A DNA stretch of 64,000 bases, from NCBI RefSeq assembly GCF_041435015.1, contig NZ_CP107989.1, positions 5,952,001 to 6,016,000 of the forward strand, written 5' to 3'. Source of the stretch: Streptomyces canus (GTDB taxonomy: Bacteria; Actinomycetota; Actinomycetes; Streptomycetales; Streptomycetaceae). The notes beneath the pieces were generated by a model. The model was given only the letters and a program-made list of their open reading frames with translations, was not told where the DNA came from and searched no databases. How positions within the stretch are numbered: position 1 is the first letter of the stretch; every line of letters starts with the position of its first letter. Of this stretch, positions 10,269 to 17,625 are shown piece after piece. The position numbers and the translations under genes are program-made.

Positions 10269-11038
10269 CAGGAGGTGCGGCCCTTCGCGTCGAACTGCTT
10301 CATGAAGTCGAGGACGTTCTCGGCGGTGGGCTGGTACATCTCGTCGACGATCCGGCCGTCCGCGAGGAACACCACCCGGTCCGCGTACGCCGCGGCCACC
10401 GGGTCGTGCGTCACCATCACGACCGTCTGTCCCAGCTCCCGCACGGAGTTGCGCAGGAAGCCCAGCACCTCGGCGCCGGAGCGTGAGTCGAGGTTTCCGG
10501 TCGGTTCGTCGCCGAAGATGATGTCGGGCCTGGACGCCAGTGCCCGGGCGACGGCGACGCGCTGCTGCTGGCCGCCGGAGAGCTGGGCGGGCCGATGGCT
10601 GAGGCGGTCCCGCAGCCCGACCATCTGGATGACCGACTCCAGCCACTGCTTGTCCGGTTTACGGCCGGCGATGTCCATCGGGAGGGTGATGTTCTCCAGG
10701 GCCGTCAGGGTCGGCAGCAGGTTGAACGCCTGGAAGATGAAGCCGATCTTGTCCCGCCGCAGCTTGGTCAGCTGCTTGTCCTTCAGGGAGCCGAGCTCGG
10801 TCTCGCCGATGCGGACCGAACCGGAGGAGAAGGTGTCGAGGCCGGCGACGCAGTGCATCAGTGTGGACTTGCCGGAGCCCGAGGGGCCCATGATCGCGGT
10901 GAACTCGGCCTGGTGGAACTCGACGGTGACCCGGTCCAGGGCGACCACCTGGGTCTCGCCCTGTCCGTAGATCTTCGACAGATCCGTGGCGCGCGCGGCC
11001 ACGGTGGTGGTCCGGCCGGCGACGGGTGTGGTGGTCAC
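10268..11038 (-). CDS. MacB/LolD-type ABC transporter ATP-binding protein
   Basis: A 256-aa ATPase that powers the adjacent permease. Walker A is GPSGSGKST, the Q-loop is FIFQAFNLLP, the ABC signature is [16 protein letters not shown], Walker B is IIFGDEPTGNLDSRSG, and the switch histidine is in VMVTHDP. The EPTGNLD extension after Walker B is characteristic of the MacB/LolD/FtsE group. It begins with GTG at 11038, with AGGAG nine bases upstream. The first about 18 residues are Thr/Ala-rich and variable. No regulator is adjacent. Confidence 0.93.
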   Translation of the reverse strand: MTTTPVAGRTTTVAARATDLSKIYGQGETQVVALDRVTVEFHQAEFTAIMGPSGSGKSTLMHCVAGLDTFSSGSVRIGETELGSLKDKQLTKLRRDKIGFIFQAFNLLPTLTALENITLPMDIAGRKPDKQWLESVIQMVGLRDRLSHRPAQLSGGQQQRVAVARALASRPDIIFGDEPTGNLDSRSGAEVLGFLRNSVRELGQTVVMVTHDPVAAAYADRVVFLADGRIVDEMYQPTAENVLDFMKQFDAKGRTS

Positions 11039-11394
11039 GGGATGGAACTCCTAGCGGGACGACATCGTTGAAGGACGTCTTCCATCCTGGTGGCCGCAGC
11101 GGGCCGTGTAGTCAGCCGCAGTTCTGGTTCCGAGGGCAGACTTCGGAGGGACCACGCCGCTCGGCGTCATACCTGGGGATGACGGCGGCCCCTGATCGGG
11201 GCAAGTGCAGAGAACAGGTGGAGCGTCCTCGTTCGGGCGGTGAAATTCCGTCATTCCGCATGCGCGGCCGGGTTTCCCACGTAACGCTATTGGCAAGTGC
11301 GGATGGCCTGTTCCGTGGTCTGATGCACCCTCAGACGTCAATAAAATAAGACAACATCGGTCCGCCCGACCGCTGTTCGGGGGATGCGTCCCGA
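11039..11394. other. Intergenic region upstream of bldA
   Basis: No gene is supported here. The region serves the divergent promoters of the ABC exporter (minus) and bldA (plus). It includes the AT-rich patch AATAAAATAAGACAAC near 11340, unusual in this GC-rich window, which may ease promoter opening or mark antisense or upstream bldA transcription. Confidence 0.4.
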
Positions 11395-11400
11395 TAGGCT
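11373..11400 (+). promoter_or_regulatory. Candidate bldA promoter
   Basis: TAGGCT at 11395-11400 is an HrdB-like -10 box about 29 bp before the mature tRNA. The -35 is poor (CTGTTC at 11373-11378, 16-bp spacer). Confidence 0.4.
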
Positions 11401-11428
11401 CGGAACCTCGATGCGGAGCCCATGGCCT

Positions 11429-11512
11429 GCCCGGATGGTGGAATGCAGACACGGCGAGCTTAAACCTCGCTGCCCCTTCGCGGGCGTGCCGGTTCAAGTC
11501 CGGCTCCGGGCA
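11429..11512 (+). tRNA. bldA: tRNA-Leu(UAA), the bldA developmental-switch tRNA
   Basis: An 84-nt class II tRNA without encoded CCA. The acceptor stem GCCCGGA (11429-11435) pairs with TCCGGGC (11505-11511), followed by discriminator A. The anticodon stem GCGAG/CTCGC encloses loop CTTAAAC, so the anticodon is TAA, reading UUA leucine codons. The long variable arm (TGCCCCTTCGCGGGCG) and T-arm GGTTCAAGTCC complete it. In Streptomyces this is bldA, the only tRNA that efficiently reads the rare TTA codon and thus gates aerial growth and antibiotic pathway regulators. I saw no in-frame TTA codon in the genes called in this window. Confidence 0.98.
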
Positions 11513-11519
11513 CTTTCCC

Positions 11520-11548
11520 GCCCACGCAGTGAGTTCTCACGCGTGGGC
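11520..11548 (+). terminator. Terminator hairpin of bldA
   Basis: GCCCACGC (11520-11527) pairs with GCGTGGGC (11541-11548), with further TGAG/CTCA pairing inside the loop, eight bases after the tRNA. Confidence 0.75.
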
Positions 11549-11561
11549 CGGTACTCCGCCG

Positions 11562-11822
11562 TCAACCCTCGTAGACAGTCAGTACGGCGCCGTCGATCTC
11601 GATCCGGCGGCCGGCGCGCAGGCCGTCCCGGCGCAGTGTTCTCAGACAGGTGTGGAACAGGGGCAGCTCATCCGCGTCCAGGACGGCGGCGGCCAGTTCC
11701 ACGAGTTCGGTCACTGACTGATCGGTCAGTACCTCGGGCAGTTCGCCGGAGAGCAGAACGACCGATTCACCGGCGGGCCCTCGGACCACGGCTGTGGCCG
11801 GCCCGCCATGCACGAACAACAC
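11562..11822 (-). CDS. Small conserved hypothetical protein
   Basis: An 86-aa soluble protein, acidic in the middle, ending RRIEIDGAVLTVYEG. No recognised domain, signal peptide or membrane segment. Codon use is normal for the window and it lies convergent to bldA, its stop 14 bp beyond the bldA hairpin. Start choice is uncertain: ATG at 11822 has a GGGGGGA stretch touching it, while GTG at 11813 has a better-spaced ribosome-binding site. Upstream in-frame stops are not far, so it is not part of a larger gene. Function unknown. Confidence 0.6.
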   Translation of the reverse strand: MLFVHGGPATAVVRGPAGESVVLLSGELPEVLTDQSVTELVELAAAVLDADELPLFHTCLRTLRRDGLRAGRRIEIDGAVLTVYEG

Positions 11823-11999
11823 ATTCCCCCCTGGGAGCCCGGGGTCGTGCGGCTCTCGCTCCTCGGGCAGGACGAGAGACTAGCGGGGGAGTGCGGTGCT
11901 TTCGGCCACAGTCGAAATTCTTTTTCCGACTCCACGGAAGAGTGAACATCCGCGGTCGCGGACCGCCGGGACATGCTTCCGGACGGTCACTTCCTTGGC

Positions 12000-12215
12000 C
12001 AGGGGTGGGCCAGAGTGGGTCAGCGCTCGGGTGGCCGTGGCCGTGGGGGGGGCTGAGGGTGGGTCAGTGCCTGGGTGGCCGCTGGCGTGGTGCGGGGTCG
12101 GGGCCGTGAAGGGCGCGTCTGCGGGCTGGGTCAGTGCCCCGGTGGCCAGGAAAGGCGCATCCGTCGTGTGGGTCAGTGCTCGGGTGGTCGCTTGCCTGGG
12201 GCGGGACCGTTCCCC
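12000..12215. repeat. Degenerate direct repeats (GTGGGTCAGTGCNNGGGTGG)
   Basis: Four recognisable copies of a 20-bp core begin near 12016, 12059, 12127 and 12168, each followed by GGCC or GTCGCT-rich sequence; spacing is irregular (about 42-68 bp). They fill the non-coding space between the small gene ending the bldA locus and the HTH gene's 3' end. No coding potential is convincing. Confidence 0.65.
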
Positions 12216-12242
12216 AGGGCGCCGCTCGGGTCCGGCCGGGTG

Positions 12243-12635
12243 TTACTTCTTCGGGGTGCGGTCCAGTAGGGACTCCACCAGCGCGGTCACGTGGCGGCGG
12301 TCGTCGGCCGAGAGTTTCTGGAGGCTGGCGATGAGCAGGTCGACCTCGGGGTCGGCCGGGCGGGCCGTGCCCTCGGGGTCCTGGCCGGCCGGTGAGCCGT
12401 ACACATGGATGCCGCAGGCCTCGGCGGCGGAGCGGCGCACGGTGTCCAACGGCAGTTCCAGCCCCTTGGACAGGCCCTCCAGGGTGGTCGACTGGGGCAT
12501 GCGGACGACACGGTCGGTGGTCGCAAGGTGGTGGACGGTGGAGCGCGGGATGCCGCCGCGGCGCGCCACATCGCCGTAGGACCAGCCCTTGCGGTCCAGG
12601 CGCTCACGGATCAACTGCTGCAGTGCGTTGGCCAC
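12243..12635 (-). CDS. XRE-family helix-turn-helix transcriptional regulator
   Basis: A 130-aa protein with an N-terminal lambda-repressor-like HTH (about residues 3-60: LIRERLDRKGWSYGDVARRG, then a second helix beginning at PRSTVHHLA). The C-terminal half has no known ligand domain; it ends LLIASLQKLSADDRRHVTALVESLLDRTPKK when read across two short helices. The GTG start at 12635 has GGAAG ten bases upstream; longer in-frame starts reach into the promoter region of the divergent peptide genes. Because it is divergent from the two-peptide operon and a tandem inverted-repeat operator lies between them, it is the obvious candidate regulator of that operon and of itself (inference). Confidence 0.8.
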   Translation of the reverse strand: MANALQQLIRERLDRKGWSYGDVARRGGIPRSTVHHLATTDRVVRMPQSTTLEGLSKGLELPLDTVRRSAAEACGIHVYGSPAGQDPEGTARPADPEVDLLIASLQKLSADDRRHVTALVESLLDRTPKK

Positions 12636-12764
12636 GGGTGGGTCACTTCCTGCTCGCCGCTCGGCGGAACCGTCCATGTCGCAGCCGATTCTACGGGCGG
12701 CCCCTCCCGCCTCCGAAAGGGTGATTCCCCGAACGGGTTGCGCACAGGCCCCGCCAGGCCCTAG

Positions 12765-12805
12765 TGTCCAATCTCGTTGGACAGCACGTCCGACCAGGTT
12801 GGACA
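12765..12805. promoter_or_regulatory. Tandem inverted-repeat operator upstream of the peptide genes
   Basis: Site 1 is a perfect palindrome, TGTCCAA-TCTCG-TTGGACA (12765-12783). Site 2 is a near copy, CGTCCGA-CCAGG-TTGGACA (12787-12805). Their starts are 22 bp apart, two helical turns, so two protein dimers could bind the same face of the DNA. It lies between the HTH gene and the first peptide gene; TTGGAC could also act as a -35 hexamer. Confidence 0.7.
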
Positions 12806-12867
12806 GAGTGTGGGGGGAACCTGACTCGGTCCGACCGGAAATGCCCATCCCTGAGGGGGAATTGATC

Positions 12868-13083
12868 ATGATGGACGCTCACGAGCTCGAGGCCGAGTCC
12901 GCGGAACTGCTGCCGGGCCGCGAGGCCCTCGGTCGTCTGAAGTTCAGCTTCAACAAGACGACCAACGTGACCAAGCACATCGCCAACGTCGAGGCCCACA
13001 ACTCGTCCCTGGCCGTCAACGACCACTCCTTCGCGTCGGCCGCCGCCTCCAGTGCGGGCCAGAGCATCACGGTCACCCAGTAG
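12868..13083 (+). CDS. Small peptide A (71 aa), possible protease substrate or RiPP-like precursor
   Basis: Begins MMDAHELEAESAELLPGREA and continues into a basic segment with FSFNKTTNVTKHIANV, then a Ser/Ala/Asn-rich tail ending GQSITVTQ. It has no Cys, signal peptide or membrane segment. It is strikingly similar to the next gene: residues 9-44 are nearly identical, whereas the tails diverge. This conserved leader-like first half and variable second half recall precursor peptides, but no dedicated modification enzyme of a known RiPP class is adjacent. GAGGGGGA lies upstream of the start at 12868; ATG at 12871 is a close alternative. It is first in a two-gene operon ahead of the M50 protease. 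Confidence 0.8.
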   Translation: MMDAHELEAESAELLPGREALGRLKFSFNKTTNVTKHIANVEAHNSSLAVNDHSFASAAASSAGQSITVTQ

Positions 13084-13138
13084 CACCCGCGCACCACCTC
13101 GAACCTCATCCACATCACCACCTGAAAGGACGTCCGTC

Positions 13139-13357
13139 ATGAGCATGGACATGCACGAGCTGGAGACCGAGTCCGCCGAGCTGCTGCCGGGCCGCGAGGC
13201 CCTCGGTCGTCTGAAGTTCAGCTTCAACAAGACGACCAACGTCACCAAGCACATCGCCAACATCCAGGCGGACAACCAGTCCGCGGCGCTCAACGACCAC
13301 TCCTCGTACTCGGTCGCCGAGTCGCAGGCCTCGCAGTCGATCGTCGTCAAGCAGTAG
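13139..13357 (+). CDS. Small peptide B (72 aa), paralogue of peptide A
   Basis: Begins MSMDMHELETESAELLPGRE and then follows peptide A almost exactly through NKTTNVTKHIAN; the tail changes to a Gln/Ser/Asn-rich sequence ending QSIVVKQ. Even the nucleotide sequence of the shared core is nearly unchanged, so duplication is recent or the core is under strong constraint. GAAAGGACG precedes the ATG at 13139. A very strong terminator (13373-13423) follows at once, so the peptide pair forms its own abundant short transcript, separate from the downstream protease. Function is not known; a substrate of the adjacent intramembrane protease or a co-acting peptide is inferred from position. Confidence 0.8.
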   Translation: MSMDMHELETESAELLPGREALGRLKFSFNKTTNVTKHIANIQADNQSAALNDHSSYSVAESQASQSIVVKQ

Positions 13358-13372
13358 CACCGGCGTGATCAC

Positions 13373-13423
13373 GGCCGTCGGGGTGGACCGCCCGTACCAG
13401 CGGTGCGGTCCACCCCGACGGCC
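13373..13423 (+). terminator. 19-bp perfect terminator hairpin after the peptide pair
   Basis: Positions 13373-13391 pair perfectly with 13405-13423 around a 13-nt loop. Among the longest stems in the window, suggesting that the peptide mRNA is abundant or needs insulation from the protease gene. Confidence 0.9.
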
Positions 13424-13465
13424 ATGCAAGGGGGGAAACGGGGAGGACGTGGGGGGAGACCACAT

Positions 13466-15400
13466 ATGACAGTGCTCGGAGACGGGCCCCCGACGCTGTA
13501 CGACCCCGGGCCGGTGCCCGGGCCCGGCGGCTGGCCGGTGACGTACGAGCAGGTGGCCACGGGCAGCCTGCCGGTCGTCGAAGCGCCGCTGGTGCCGCGG
13601 CTGAGCGCGGGACTGCGACTGCACGGCGAGTACCAGGGATCGGGCTTCACCGAGCCCAAGTACATCGCCCGCCGGGGGGACGGGCAGGTCGTGCAGCTGT
13701 CACGGCTGCTGCATCTCGTGGCGTCGTCCGTCGACGGCGTACGCGACACCGAGTCGATCGCCCACCGGGTGAGCGCGAGATTCGGCCGCGAGGTCAGCGG
13801 AGAGAACATCCGCTTCCTGGTGGAGAAGAAGCTCGAACCGCTCGGGGTGACGGTCCCCGAGGGCCAGGAGAGCGACGAGGTCGACGCACCGCGCTCCGAC
13901 CTCCTGCTCGCCCTCAAGGGCCACCGGGTCATCTTCGACGAGCGGCGCACGGCACGGATCGCGCGGATGTTCGCGTGGCTGCACCGGCCGTTCGTGGTCG
14001 CGGCCGTGCTGCTCACGACCGTGGCCATGGACGTGTGGCTGTTCGGTTTCTTCGGGGCGATCGAGCCCGTCCTGGAGGTCCTCGACCAGCCGGTGCTGAT
14101 CCTGATCGTGTTCGGCCTGACCGTGGCCTCGCTCGTCTTCCACGAGTTCGGCCACGCCTCCGCGTGCACCTACGGCGGCGCCCGGCCCGGGTGCATCGGC
14201 TGCGGGATCTTCCTCATCTGGCCGTCGATGTACACCGACGTCACCGACGTCTACCGGATCGGGCGCGGCGGGCGGATCAGGACCGACCTGGGCGGGGTCT
14301 ACTTCAACGTCGTCTTCATGCTCGCGATGGCCGCGCTGTACTTCGCGACGGGGGAGCAGTTCTTCCTCGCCGCGGTGTATCTCGGACACTTCGAGATCCT
14401 CGAACAGCTGATGCCGGCGGTACGGCTCGACGGCTACTACATCCTGGGCGACCTGGCCGGCGTCCCGGACCTCTACGGCAAGATCAAGCCGATCCTGCTC
14501 GGTCTGGTCCCGGGGAGGAAGGGACGGGCCGCGCGCGAAGAGGTCGCCGGGCTGAAGAAGTCGGCACGGACCATCGTGGCCGCGTGGGTGCTCACCATGG
14601 TGCCGCTGATCATCGGCGAGATGGGCTACGCGCTGTGGAACCTGCCCCGGATCATCGCCACGATGACCCGGTCCATGGTCGAGCAGTTCTCCGGCACCGG
14701 GTCGGCCTTCGCGGACGGCAGGGTCGTCGAGGGGCTCGTCGGGGTGCTGGGCTGTCTGATGCTGCTGATCCCGATGGGCGGTGTCGTCTACCTCTCCGTG
14801 AAGATCGGAGGGCGGATCCTGCGGGCCGCGAAGCGGTCCACGGCGGGGCGGCCCCGGTTGCGGGTGGCGCTGTGCGCGGTGCTCCTCGCCGGACTGTCGG
14901 GCCTCAGTTACGCATGGACGTCCGGGCTGACACCCCAGCCGCTCCCGAAGAAGCCTCCGATCGCGCCGATCCTGCAGCCCGGGGTGTCGACGGAGGAACC
15001 GCAGCCCCGCCAGGCCACGACGCCTGACGGCGACGCCTCGACATCGGACCAGGACGCCTCGGACGACCCGGCGGGCACGGGCCCCGGTGCGGTTCCACCG
15101 TCGGCGGCGGGGCGTTCCAAGGGCTCCGGCGACCCCACCCCCGGGACATCCACCGACGCGTCGACATCCGCCTCACCGGCGTCGTCCGCGACGGCACCGG
15201 GCTCGGCGACCGGGGGCTCCTCCCGCGGGCCTGCGTCCCCGACGCAGGGCACCTCGGCGGCCCCGGAACCGTCGTCACCGGGTACGGGAGCGGGCCCCTC
15301 CAGCCCCGCCTCGTCCCCGACCCCGTCGGAAAGCATCCCGCCCTCACCCACCGAGGCCTCGTCCCCACCGCCGGCCAGCGGTTCTCCGGGGGTGTCCTGA
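13466..15400 (+). CDS. M50-type intramembrane zinc metallopeptidase with N-terminal PqqD-like region and disordered tail
   Basis: A 644-aa site-2-protease-like enzyme. The cytoplasmic N-terminus (about 1-150) has a winged-helix/PqqD-like stretch (LSRLLHLVASSVDGVRDTES) as in peptide-recognising proteins. The membrane core starts near residue 175; the zinc motif HEFGH is at 226-230 in a helix (SLVFHEFGHASACTYGG), and the third ligand is probably Asp322 in RLDGYYILGDLAG. Several further helices follow up to about residue 490. Residues about 500-644 are Pro/Ser/Thr-rich and probably extracytoplasmic. It resembles the putative peptide zinc metalloprotease group that includes YydH of Bacillus, known to act with a small peptide. 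The ATG at 13466 is 110 bp after peptide B; it probably processes or exports peptides A and B (inference). Confidence 0.85.
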   Translation: MTVLGDGPPTLYDPGPVPGPGGWPVTYEQVATGSLPVVEAPLVPRLSAGLRLHGEYQGSGFTEPKYIARRGDGQVVQLSRLLHLVASSVDGVRDTESIAHRVSARFGREVSGENIRFLVEKKLEPLGVTVPEGQESDEVDAPRSDLLLALKGHRVIFDERRTARIARMFAWLHRPFVVAAVLLTTVAMDVWLFGFFGAIEPVLEVLDQPVLILIVFGLTVASLVFHEFGHASACTYGGARPGCIGCGIFLIWPSMYTDVTDVYRIGRGGRIRTDLGGVYFNVVFMLAMAALYFATGEQFFLAAVYLGHFEILEQLMPAVRLDGYYILGDLAGVPDLYGKIKPILLGLVPGRKGRAAREEVAGLKKSARTIVAAWVLTMVPLIIGEMGYALWNLPRIIATMTRSMVEQFSGTGSAFADGRVVEGLVGVLGCLMLLIPMGGVVYLSVKIGGRILRAAKRSTAGRPRLRVALCAVLLAGLSGLSYAWTSGLTPQPLPKKPPIAPILQPGVSTEEPQPRQATTPDGDASTSDQDASDDPAGTGPGAVPPSAAGRSKGSGDPTPGTSTDASTSASPASSATAPGSATGGSSRGPASPTQGTSAAPEPSSPGTGAGPSSPASSPTPSESIPPSPTEASSPPPASGSPGVS

Positions 15401-15473
15401 GCACCCCGGCCGGTCGGGTCGCCACCGCCGCCCCCCCCGCATCCGTACTCATCCATCCATTCAGGGAGATCCC

Positions 15474-16148
15474 TTGAACAGCCACCGAAAACCCCGTACC
15501 TCCACCCCGTTCACCCGGCGTGCCGTTCGCGTGGGGCTGTTCGCCGCCGGTGTCGCCGGTGTGGCGACCGCCGTGCCGGCGCAGGCCGCCACCGGCGGGG
15601 CGACCAAGGTCGCCGTCGCGTCGGACCATGTCTTCAGTCATGCCGACCGTCTCGACCACACGGAGGCGAAGGACTCGTTCACCATCCGGCAGTTCGGCAA
15701 GGTGAACGCCGCCTCCGTGCGCAACCAGGCCAACGCGGTCTCGTCGGGCTGCACCGCCGACGACGCCTGCCGTTCGGTCGCGCTGTCCTTCCAGATCGTC
15801 ACCATGGCGGGCGAGCACACCCGCCTGAACGCCGTGAACCTCAGCGACGCCACCAACAAGAGCTGCACCGGCTGCCAGACCCTGGCCGGCGCCTATCAGT
15901 TCGTGGTCTCCACGCCCGCCCCGCTCACCCTCGACTCCGACCACCGCCGCCAACTCGCCGACATCCACCACCGGCTGGACACCCTGACCCGCTCCCGGAT
16001 CCCCGCGGCCGACCTGCGGACCCGGGCCGACGCCCTGGCCGCCGAGGTCAACACCGTCCTCCAGGACGCCGTGGCCGACGCCCCGAAGGGCGACGCGCAG
16101 GACGACGTCACCATGCACCGCCACCTGGACGGCTGGCCCGGCCGCTGA
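15474..16148 (+). CDS. Secreted protein with duplicated Cys motif, partner of the M50 protease
   Basis: A 224-aa exported protein. The signal peptide spans about residues 1-39: basic start, hydrophobic VGLFAAGVAGVATAVPAQAA with an AQA-A cleavage site. The mature part contains two similar segments, SGCTADDACRSVALSFQIV and KSCTGCQTLAGAYQFVV, each with a Cys pair and the pattern F/YQ-hydrophobic-V, suggesting an internal duplication with two disulfides or a metal site. The C-terminal 80 residues are helical and charged. In other actinobacteria I recall similar Cys segments fused to the M50 protein itself; here it is separate. TTG at 15474 with CAGGGAGA upstream is the best start. A terminator follows. 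Confidence 0.75.
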   Translation: MNSHRKPRTSTPFTRRAVRVGLFAAGVAGVATAVPAQAATGGATKVAVASDHVFSHADRLDHTEAKDSFTIRQFGKVNAASVRNQANAVSSGCTADDACRSVALSFQIVTMAGEHTRLNAVNLSDATNKSCTGCQTLAGAYQFVVSTPAPLTLDSDHRRQLADIHHRLDTLTRSRIPAADLRTRADALAAEVNTVLQDAVADAPKGDAQDDVTMHRHLDGWPGR

Positions 16149-16154
16149 CCCGTC

Positions 16155-16197
16155 CGGCCGCCAGGCCCGCGGCAGCCTTCCGCGGGTCCGGCGGCCG
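16155..16197 (+). terminator. Terminator after the M50/secreted-protein genes
   Basis: CGGCCGCC (16155-16162) pairs with GGCGGCCG (16190-16197); an inner CCCGCGG/CCGCGGG stem (16166-16172, 16180-16186) continues the hairpin with a small bulge. It ends the locus seven bases after the stop. Confidence 0.8.
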
Positions 16198-16206
16198 CAC
16201 GGACCG

Positions 16207-16263
16207 TTGACATCGGCAGGCCCCCGGCGCAGACTCATCGCACGAAAGTGAAAGAAATTTCAC
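16207..16263 (+). promoter_or_regulatory. pobA promoter with palindromic operator
   Basis: TTGACA (16207-16212), a 17-bp spacer and CAGACT (16230-16235) give a plausible HrdB promoter. Just downstream lies a perfect palindrome, GTGAAAGAAATTTCAC (16248-16263), placed where a bound repressor would block transcription start. The regulator is not adjacent; IclR-type PobR proteins control pobA in other bacteria. Confidence 0.55.
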
Positions 16264-16301
16264 CAGGCGAACACCATGAAGGTCTCCGAAGGGAACGCCC
16301 G

Positions 16302-17477
16302 ATGCGTACCACCGTCGGCATCATCGGAGCCGGCCCCGCCGGCCTCCTCCTCGCCCGGCTCCTCCACCACGCCGGCATCGACTCGGTCGTCCTGGAGAGC
16401 CGCGACCGCGCCTACGTCGAGCACCGCCAGCGCGCCGGGATCCTGGAGCAGGGCACGGTCGACGTGCTGCGCGCGGCCGGCGCCGGGGAACGCATGGACC
16501 GCGAGGGACTCCCGCACGACGGCATCGAGCTGCGCCACGACAAGAAGCGTCACCGCGTCGACTTCCCCGCCCTCACCGACGGCCGGTCCGTGATGGTCTA
16601 CGCCCAGACCGAGGTCTGCAAGGACCTCATCGCCCTCCAGCTCAAGGACGGCGGCCCCCTGCTGTTCGAGGCGGAGGCCCTGGCCGTCGAGGGCGCCGAC
16701 ACCGACACCCCGCGCGTCCGCTTCCGGCACGAGGGCCGCGAGGACGTCCTGGAGTGCGAGTACGTCGTCGGCTGCGACGGCTTCTGGGGCGTCGCGAGGC
16801 AGGCGATACCCGCCGAACTGACCAAGGTCTTCGAGCGGGCGTACCCCTTCGCGTGGCTCGGCATCCTCGCCGACGTCCCGCCCTCCCACGACGAACTCGT
16901 CTACGCCCGCCACGACCGCGGCTTCGCCCTGCTGTCCATGCGCTCCCCGTCCGTCTCCCGCCTCTACCTCCAGGTCCCCGAGGGCACGGACGCCGGGAGC
17001 TGGGAGGACGAGGAGATCTGGGACGAGCTGGAGCGCCGCTTCGAGACGGACGACGACTGGACCCTGGAACGCGGCCCGATCACCCAGAAGTCCGTCACCC
17101 CCATGCGCTCCTACGTCCACGAGCCGATGCGCCACGGCCGTCTCTTCCTCGCCGGCGACGCCGCGCACATCGTCCCGCCCACCGGCGCCAAGGGCCTCAA
17201 CCTCGCCGTGGGAGACGTCGTGACCTTCGCGAGGGCGCTGACGCATGAGAAGGAGACCGGTTCGGCCGAGCGCCTCGACGCCTACTCCGAGACCTGCCTG
17301 CGCCGGGTGTGGCAGGCCGAACGGTTCTCGTACGACATGACGAGCCTCCTGCACCGGGCACCCGACGCCACTCCCTTCGAGGACCGGATGCAGCTGGCCC
17401 GGCTGGAGCGGATCGCCGGTTCGCGGGCCGCCGAGACCGACCTCGCCGAGGGATACACCGGCTTCCCCTTCGAGTGA
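16302..17477 (+). CDS. pobA: 4-hydroxybenzoate 3-monooxygenase
   Basis: A 391-aa FAD enzyme that hydroxylates 4-hydroxybenzoate to protocatechuate using NADPH and O2, feeding the beta-ketoadipate pathway. The FAD Rossmann motif VGIIGAGPAGLLLARLL is at residues 4-20; the substrate-side signature RAGILEQGTVDVLR follows; DG at EYVVGCDGFWGVAR and the GD motif in FLAGDAAHIVPPTGAKGLNL are conserved. Length is normal for PobA. The ATG at 16302 follows GAAGGGAACG. It is monocistronic here: the M50 locus terminator lies upstream and the next gene has its own leader. Expression is probably substrate-induced through the palindrome at 16248-16263. Confidence 0.95.
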   Translation: MRTTVGIIGAGPAGLLLARLLHHAGIDSVVLESRDRAYVEHRQRAGILEQGTVDVLRAAGAGERMDREGLPHDGIELRHDKKRHRVDFPALTDGRSVMVYAQTEVCKDLIALQLKDGGPLLFEAEALAVEGADTDTPRVRFRHEGREDVLECEYVVGCDGFWGVARQAIPAELTKVFERAYPFAWLGILADVPPSHDELVYARHDRGFALLSMRSPSVSRLYLQVPEGTDAGSWEDEEIWDELERRFETDDDWTLERGPITQKSVTPMRSYVHEPMRHGRLFLAGDAAHIVPPTGAKGLNLAVGDVVTFARALTHEKETGSAERLDAYSETCLRRVWQAERFSYDMTSLLHRAPDATPFEDRMQLARLERIAGSRAAETDLAEGYTGFPFE

Positions 17478-17625
17478 GGCCCCTCCAGTGCCGGGAATCA
17501 CGCGTACGCGTAGCGTGTTGGCCAGCACAACGAGGGAAGATCCTCCTCAAGCACTAGGGTCATTCCTTTGCCTACCCATTACTCTTGAGGGCAAGGTCCA
17601 CAGACGGTGGCCATGGAGGAGTGAA

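Noticed and set aside
7347..10970. A 1200-codon open frame on the plus strand opposite the ABC exporter
   Set aside because: It is the mirror of the real minus-strand genes in GC-rich DNA; composition is Arg/Gly/Asp-rich with no domain, and it runs across a terminator and repeats.
12691..13350. Minus-strand frame over the two peptide genes
   Set aside because: Mirror of the duplicated peptide genes; the repeated sequence simply follows from the duplication.
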